From Proteobacteria bacterium UBA964 (lineage in GTDB: Bacteria; Pseudomonadota; Gammaproteobacteria; Steroidobacterales; Steroidobacteraceae): a stretch of DNA of 7,471 nt. The notes under the pieces are model-generated. The model ran no database searches, was not told the DNA's origin, and saw only the letters and a program-made list of their open reading frames with translations. The DNA is taken from assembly GCA_002292945.1 (NCBI GenBank), contig DBCG01000039.1, positions 15,469 to 22,939 on the forward strand, given 5' to 3'. Shown here piece after piece: positions 5,364 through 7,471 of this stretch (position 1 is its first letter; each line of letters begins with the position of its first letter). The position numbers were made by a program, and so were the translations under genes.

Positions 5364-6587
5364 TCATGGGCTTGGGCGGGACGGCTGGCGCACCGGCGGC
5401 AACCACGCGAGGCTCGCCAAGAGGGCACCCACCAGCGCGACCCGCAGACCAGCCGGGAGCTCGCTGCCGAACCAGTCAGGCAGCAGCGTGAACGCCAGCG
5501 CGGTCGCGAGGATCCGCGCCAGTTCGAATCGGTGCGCGAACGACCGTTCCTCCAAGGCCCAGCCGATGCCCAGCGTCGTCGCCGTGATGACGAGCGCGTA
5601 GGTGATCCCCGGCATCCAGGACAGCGTCTGCACCGTGACCAAGAAATGCAACACCATCGCCGCGAGCAATAGATATTGCACGAGCGCATGGCGTCGGACC
5701 TCGGGCCGGGTGCCCGCGTCGAAACGCCGTACGCTTTGGAGGTCGAGGTGCGGCACGGGTTCGCCGCGACCGCCGGGCGGGTCGAACCAGATCCGCAGCG
5801 CGTTGCGCAGCGTCGGCGCGGCCCGTGCGCGTTGCAGCAGATCGACGAACACATGCAGGTTGCCCCACACCGGGTTGTAGCTCGCGAGGGGTTTGCGGAT
5901 GCCGTAGGCGATGGGCTCGTCGTCGCGTTCCTCGACGAAGGTGCCGAACATCCGGTCCCAGACGATGAGGATGCCGCCGTAGTTGCGATCGATGCAGTAG
6001 TCGTTCTGGCCGTGGTGGACGCGGTGGTTCGAGGGCGTGACGAACACCCGATCGAGCCAGCCGAGTTTTCGGACGAGTTCGGTATGCACCCAGTATTGGT
6101 AGAGCAGGTCGATCAGGCCGACCACCGCGAACACCAAGGGCGGCACGCCACAGAGCGCCATCACCACATAGAACGGCCAACTGGTGAAGGCGCCGGTCGC
6201 GCTCTGGCGCAGCGCCGTCGAGAGGTTGTAGTACTCGGATGAGTGGTGGACCTGGTGGGAGGCCCAGAACAGGTTCATCTCGTGTCCTGCGCGGTGTGCC
6301 CAGTAGTAACAGAAGTCATAGAACAGCAGCGCGCCCACCCACACCCAGGGGCTCTCGAGCGGCAGCGTGAACAGTCGCAGGTGATCGTGTACGAGGACAT
6401 ACATGCCGAAGGAGAGCAGGGCGGTGAACGCGCCCCACACCTGGCTCAGCACGCCGAAGTGCAGGCTGGTGAGCGCGTCCGGGATGTCGTAAACCGCCAC
6501 CCCCCGCCGGTGGGCGATCCACGCTTCGAGCAGGATGGTCGACATGAAGACCGGGATGGCGACGAGCATCGGATTCATCGTCGGCAT
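5364..6587 (-). CDS. Alkylglycerol monooxygenase-like membrane hydroxylase (sterol desaturase/fatty acid hydroxylase superfamily)
   Basis: A 407-residue integral membrane di-iron enzyme. The histidine boxes are complete: H98-RAG-H102, H111-QV-H114-H115 and H188-RV-H191-H192, with the extra H168 of YWVHTE. Glu103 directly follows the first box. The sequence follows animal alkylglycerol monooxygenase (AGMO) closely in several blocks: NLSTALRQS (121-129), YQYWVHTE (163-170), then TPSNHRVHHG (184-193), YCIDRNYGGILIVWDRMFGTF (197-217), and later GIGWALEERS (340-349). AGMO cleaves the O-alkyl bond of ether glycerolipids using oxygen and tetrahydrobiopterin. The C-terminal third (about 300-400) adds further membrane segments, as in AGMO and unlike short sterol desaturases. 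ATG 6587 is chosen; ATG 6578 (codon 4) is possible, and neither has a clear Shine-Dalgarno. It is the first gene of the minus-strand block. The AGMO-type assignment is firm as a family, while substrate and cofactor are inferred. Confidence 0.9.
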   Translation of the reverse strand: MPTMNPMLVAIPVFMSTILLEAWIAHRRGVAVYDIPDALTSLHFGVLSQVWGAFTALLSFGMYVLVHDHLRLFTLPLESPWVWVGALLFYDFCYYWAHRAGHEMNLFWASHQVHHSSEYYNLSTALRQSATGAFTSWPFYVVMALCGVPPLVFAVVGLIDLLYQYWVHTELVRKLGWLDRVFVTPSNHRVHHGQNDYCIDRNYGGILIVWDRMFGTFVEERDDEPIAYGIRKPLASYNPVWGNLHVFVDLLQRARAAPTLRNALRIWFDPPGGRGEPVPHLDLQSVRRFDAGTRPEVRRHALVQYLLLAAMVLHFLVTVQTLSWMPGITYALVITATTLGIGWALEERSFAHRFELARILATALAFTLLPDWFGSELPAGLRVALVGALLASLAWLPPVRQPSRPSP

Positions 6588-6602
6588 TCGACCACAGGCG
6601 CC

Positions 6603-6619
6603 GACAGATTGTCTAAGAT
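6603..6619 (+). promoter_or_regulatory. Candidate promoter/operator in the divergent region
   Basis: The 103-base gap between the divergent hydroxylase and phosphatase genes (6588-6690) holds TAAGAT (6614-6619), a four-of-six -10 with no clear -35. It directly follows the small inverted repeat GACA-GAT-TGTC (6603-6613). A start site about seven bases after the -10 would fall on the ATG at 6626, which would make the upstream ORF leaderless. All of this is short-motif evidence. Confidence 0.25.
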
Positions 6620-6625
6620 CAGGGC

Positions 6626-6694
6626 ATGATTCCGGCCATGCGACCTGCCACTTTCCGGCTTGGGCGACCGCGGCTCCTGATGGGCGCGCGATGA
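6626..6694 (+). CDS. Possible 22-residue upstream ORF coupled to the phosphatase gene
   Basis: An ATG at 6626 opens a 22-codon frame (MIPAMRPATFRLGRPRLLMGAR) ending at TGA 6692-6694. That stop overlaps the phosphatase ATG (6691-6693) as ATGA, the classic arrangement for translational coupling. AGGG sits one base before the first ATG, too close for a normal ribosome site; internal ATGs at 6638 and 6680 are in the same frame. The peptide is arginine-rich and resembles nothing I recognise. Support comes mainly from the phosphatase start having no ribosome site of its own. It may only be a leader that brings ribosomes to the next start. Confidence 0.3.
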   Translation: MIPAMRPATFRLGRPRLLMGAR

Positions 6695-7254
6695 AAGCGC
6701 CACGCCTCCTTCGTCGCCGACGGCCCTTCCTGGCGCCGTTCTGGTTGGTGGGGTTCGTCGCACTCGCGAGCGTGGCCCTGCTCTACGGCGTCTTGCGCGC
6801 CACGATCGCGTTCGCCGGCGAGACCACGACCGTGATCGTGCTGCGCCATGCCGAGAAGGCGGCGGTGCCCGCCGACGATCCGCCGTTGACGCCCGCCGGC
6901 GAGGCGCGTGCCGAGCGGTTGCGGGCGCTCCTCATCGGCAACCCTGTGCTCGCGGTCTATGCGAGCGAGGCCCGCCGTACCCAAGACACCGCGCGACCGC
7001 TGGCATCGGCCCTGTCTTTGCCTGTGACCGTGCATCCCGCCCGCGATCCCCAGGGTCTGCTCGACGCGATCGGCGCGCGCCATGTCGGCGGAACGGTGGT
7101 GGTGGTGGGTCACTCGAACACGGTGCCGGACATCGTCTCGCGGCTGACCCGCGGCAAGGCCCGCGTCGCGCTGCGGGACGACGAGTTCGACCGCATCTTC
7201 ATCGTCACGGTGACCCGATTCGGTCCTCCCGGTGTCGTCGCTCTGCGTTACTGA
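6691..7254 (+). CDS. Membrane-anchored SixA/phosphoglycerate mutase-like histidine phosphatase
   Basis: A 187-residue member of the histidine phosphatase superfamily. The catalytic LRHAEK motif places the phospho-accepting histidine at H53. PPLTPAGEARAERL (64-77) is the usual following helix. SEARRTQDTARPLA (92-105) holds the conserved arginine. VVVVGHSNTVPDIV (136-149) supplies the second active-site histidine, H141. The small size and lack of inserted helices match SixA-like and Ais-like proteins rather than true phosphoglycerate mutases. Before the domain there is one hydrophobic segment (about 13-41) preceded by RRRR, so by the positive-inside rule the catalytic domain should face the periplasm, anchored or released by cleavage. 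The frame is open upstream to 6535, but that overlaps the divergent gene and lacks start codons near the domain. ATG 6691 is the only sensible start, and it has no Shine-Dalgarno. Confidence 0.9.
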   Translation: MKAPRLLRRRRPFLAPFWLVGFVALASVALLYGVLRATIAFAGETTTVIVLRHAEKAAVPADDPPLTPAGEARAERLRALLIGNPVLAVYASEARRTQDTARPLASALSLPVTVHPARDPQGLLDAIGARHVGGTVVVVGHSNTVPDIVSRLTRGKARVALRDDEFDRIFIVTVTRFGPPGVVALRY

Positions 7255-7307
7255 GACTGGCTTTTCATACAGCATCGATCGACAGGCCTTCCGGATCGTC
7301 CGCGCGG

Positions 7308-7316
7308 TGCTAGAAT
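7308..7316 (+). promoter_or_regulatory. Extended -10 promoter of tRNA-Ala
   Basis: TGC followed by TAGAAT (7311-7316) is an extended -10 element with five of six core matches. It is followed by a GC-rich discriminator, CGCCGCCC. That combination is typical of stable-RNA promoters under stringent control. The mature tRNA begins 14 bases after the -10. A -35 is poor at normal spacing (CTTCCG at 7288-7293); TCGACA at 7279-7284 matches well but is 26 bases away. Confidence 0.65.
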
Positions 7317-7330
7317 CGCCGCCCTCGTGT

Positions 7331-7406
<76 letters not shown>

Positions 7407-7446
7407 TCTTTCCGGTCCGCGCCGGCGTCGACGATCACCCGGGCGT

Positions 7447-7471
7447 GCCCCCGTAGCTCAGTGGATAGAGC
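7447..7471 (+). tRNA. 5' end of another tRNA, cut by the window edge
   Basis: GCCCCCG (7447-7453) is a plausible acceptor strand, followed by TA and the D arm GCTC-AGTGGATA-GAGC (7456-7471). The D stem pairs perfectly and the loop keeps the GG. The anticodon lies beyond the edge, so identity cannot be read. The 'AGTGGATAGAGC' style is common in arginine tRNAs, which is only a hint. It lies 40 bases after tRNA-Ala with no promoter or terminator visible between, which indicates a tRNA cluster. Confidence 0.88.

Noticed and set aside
5676..6629. Plus-strand frames of 188 and 128 codons opposite the AGMO-like gene
   Set aside because: Both mirror the hydroxylase coding sequence and contain histidine/valine-rich shadow peptide without any recognisable fold.
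7092..7110. GTG/GGT triplet run within the phosphatase gene
   Set aside because: It encodes the conserved VVVVG strand before the active-site histidine, so it is explained by coding constraint.
6619..7275. A 218-codon minus-strand frame opposite the phosphatase gene
   Set aside because: It is antisense to a gene with intact catalytic motifs. Its Arg/His/Gly-rich composition is typical of a shadow frame.

Overview
The window looks like chromosomal DNA of a GC-rich proteobacterium, most likely a gammaproteobacterium. The reasons are the composition (by eye roughly two thirds G+C), strong G/C preference at third codon positions, tRNA genes with encoded CCA ends, and a serS end followed directly by a serine tRNA. 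A Xanthomonadales- or Nevskiales-like lineage would fit, but nothing here fixes the genus. Coding density is high, and no stretch above 300 bases lacks a gene.

Left edge (1-476): the last 67 codons of serS (seryl-tRNA synthetase), then tRNA-Ser(UGA), then a clear rho-independent terminator. The last 14 bases of the tRNA gene, including CCA, are repeated exactly 60 bases downstream. This is the kind of scar left by tRNA-targeted integration or by decay of a second tRNA copy. An AT-rich promoter/operator patch with a near-perfect palindrome follows.

Region 477-1454 (+): a fused MarR-type DNA-binding domain and GNAT acetyltransferase, probably autoregulated at the palindrome. It converges on the next block across a 57-base gap.

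Region 1512-6587 (-): five consecutive genes, all for membrane proteins. In transcription order they are an alkylglycerol-monooxygenase-like di-iron hydroxylase (AGMO/sterol desaturase superfamily), an RDD-family protein, a DMT/EamA transporter, an AbgT-family transporter and a TRIC/UPF0126 cation-channel family protein. The last four are separated by only 7-10 bases and are very probably co-transcribed. The hydroxylase lies 74 bases upstream of them, and that gap contains a possible second promoter.

Right edge (6588-7471): a divergent intergenic region, then a membrane-anchored SixA/phosphoglycerate-mutase-like histidine phosphatase. It has no Shine-Dalgarno but overlaps the stop of a possible 22-codon upstream ORF by ATGA. 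Then come tRNA-Ala(CGC), with a good stable-RNA promoter, and the first 25 bases of another tRNA running off the edge.

I see no CRISPR array, insertion sequence or phage gene. The points most worth a second look are the tRNA-Ser 3'-end repeat, the bacterial AGMO-like enzyme and its operon with AbgT, the coupled uORF before the phosphatase, the inferred periplasmic side of that phosphatase, and the C8 tract at the start of the AbgT gene. I did not find a clear candidate for a wholly new multi-gene system.
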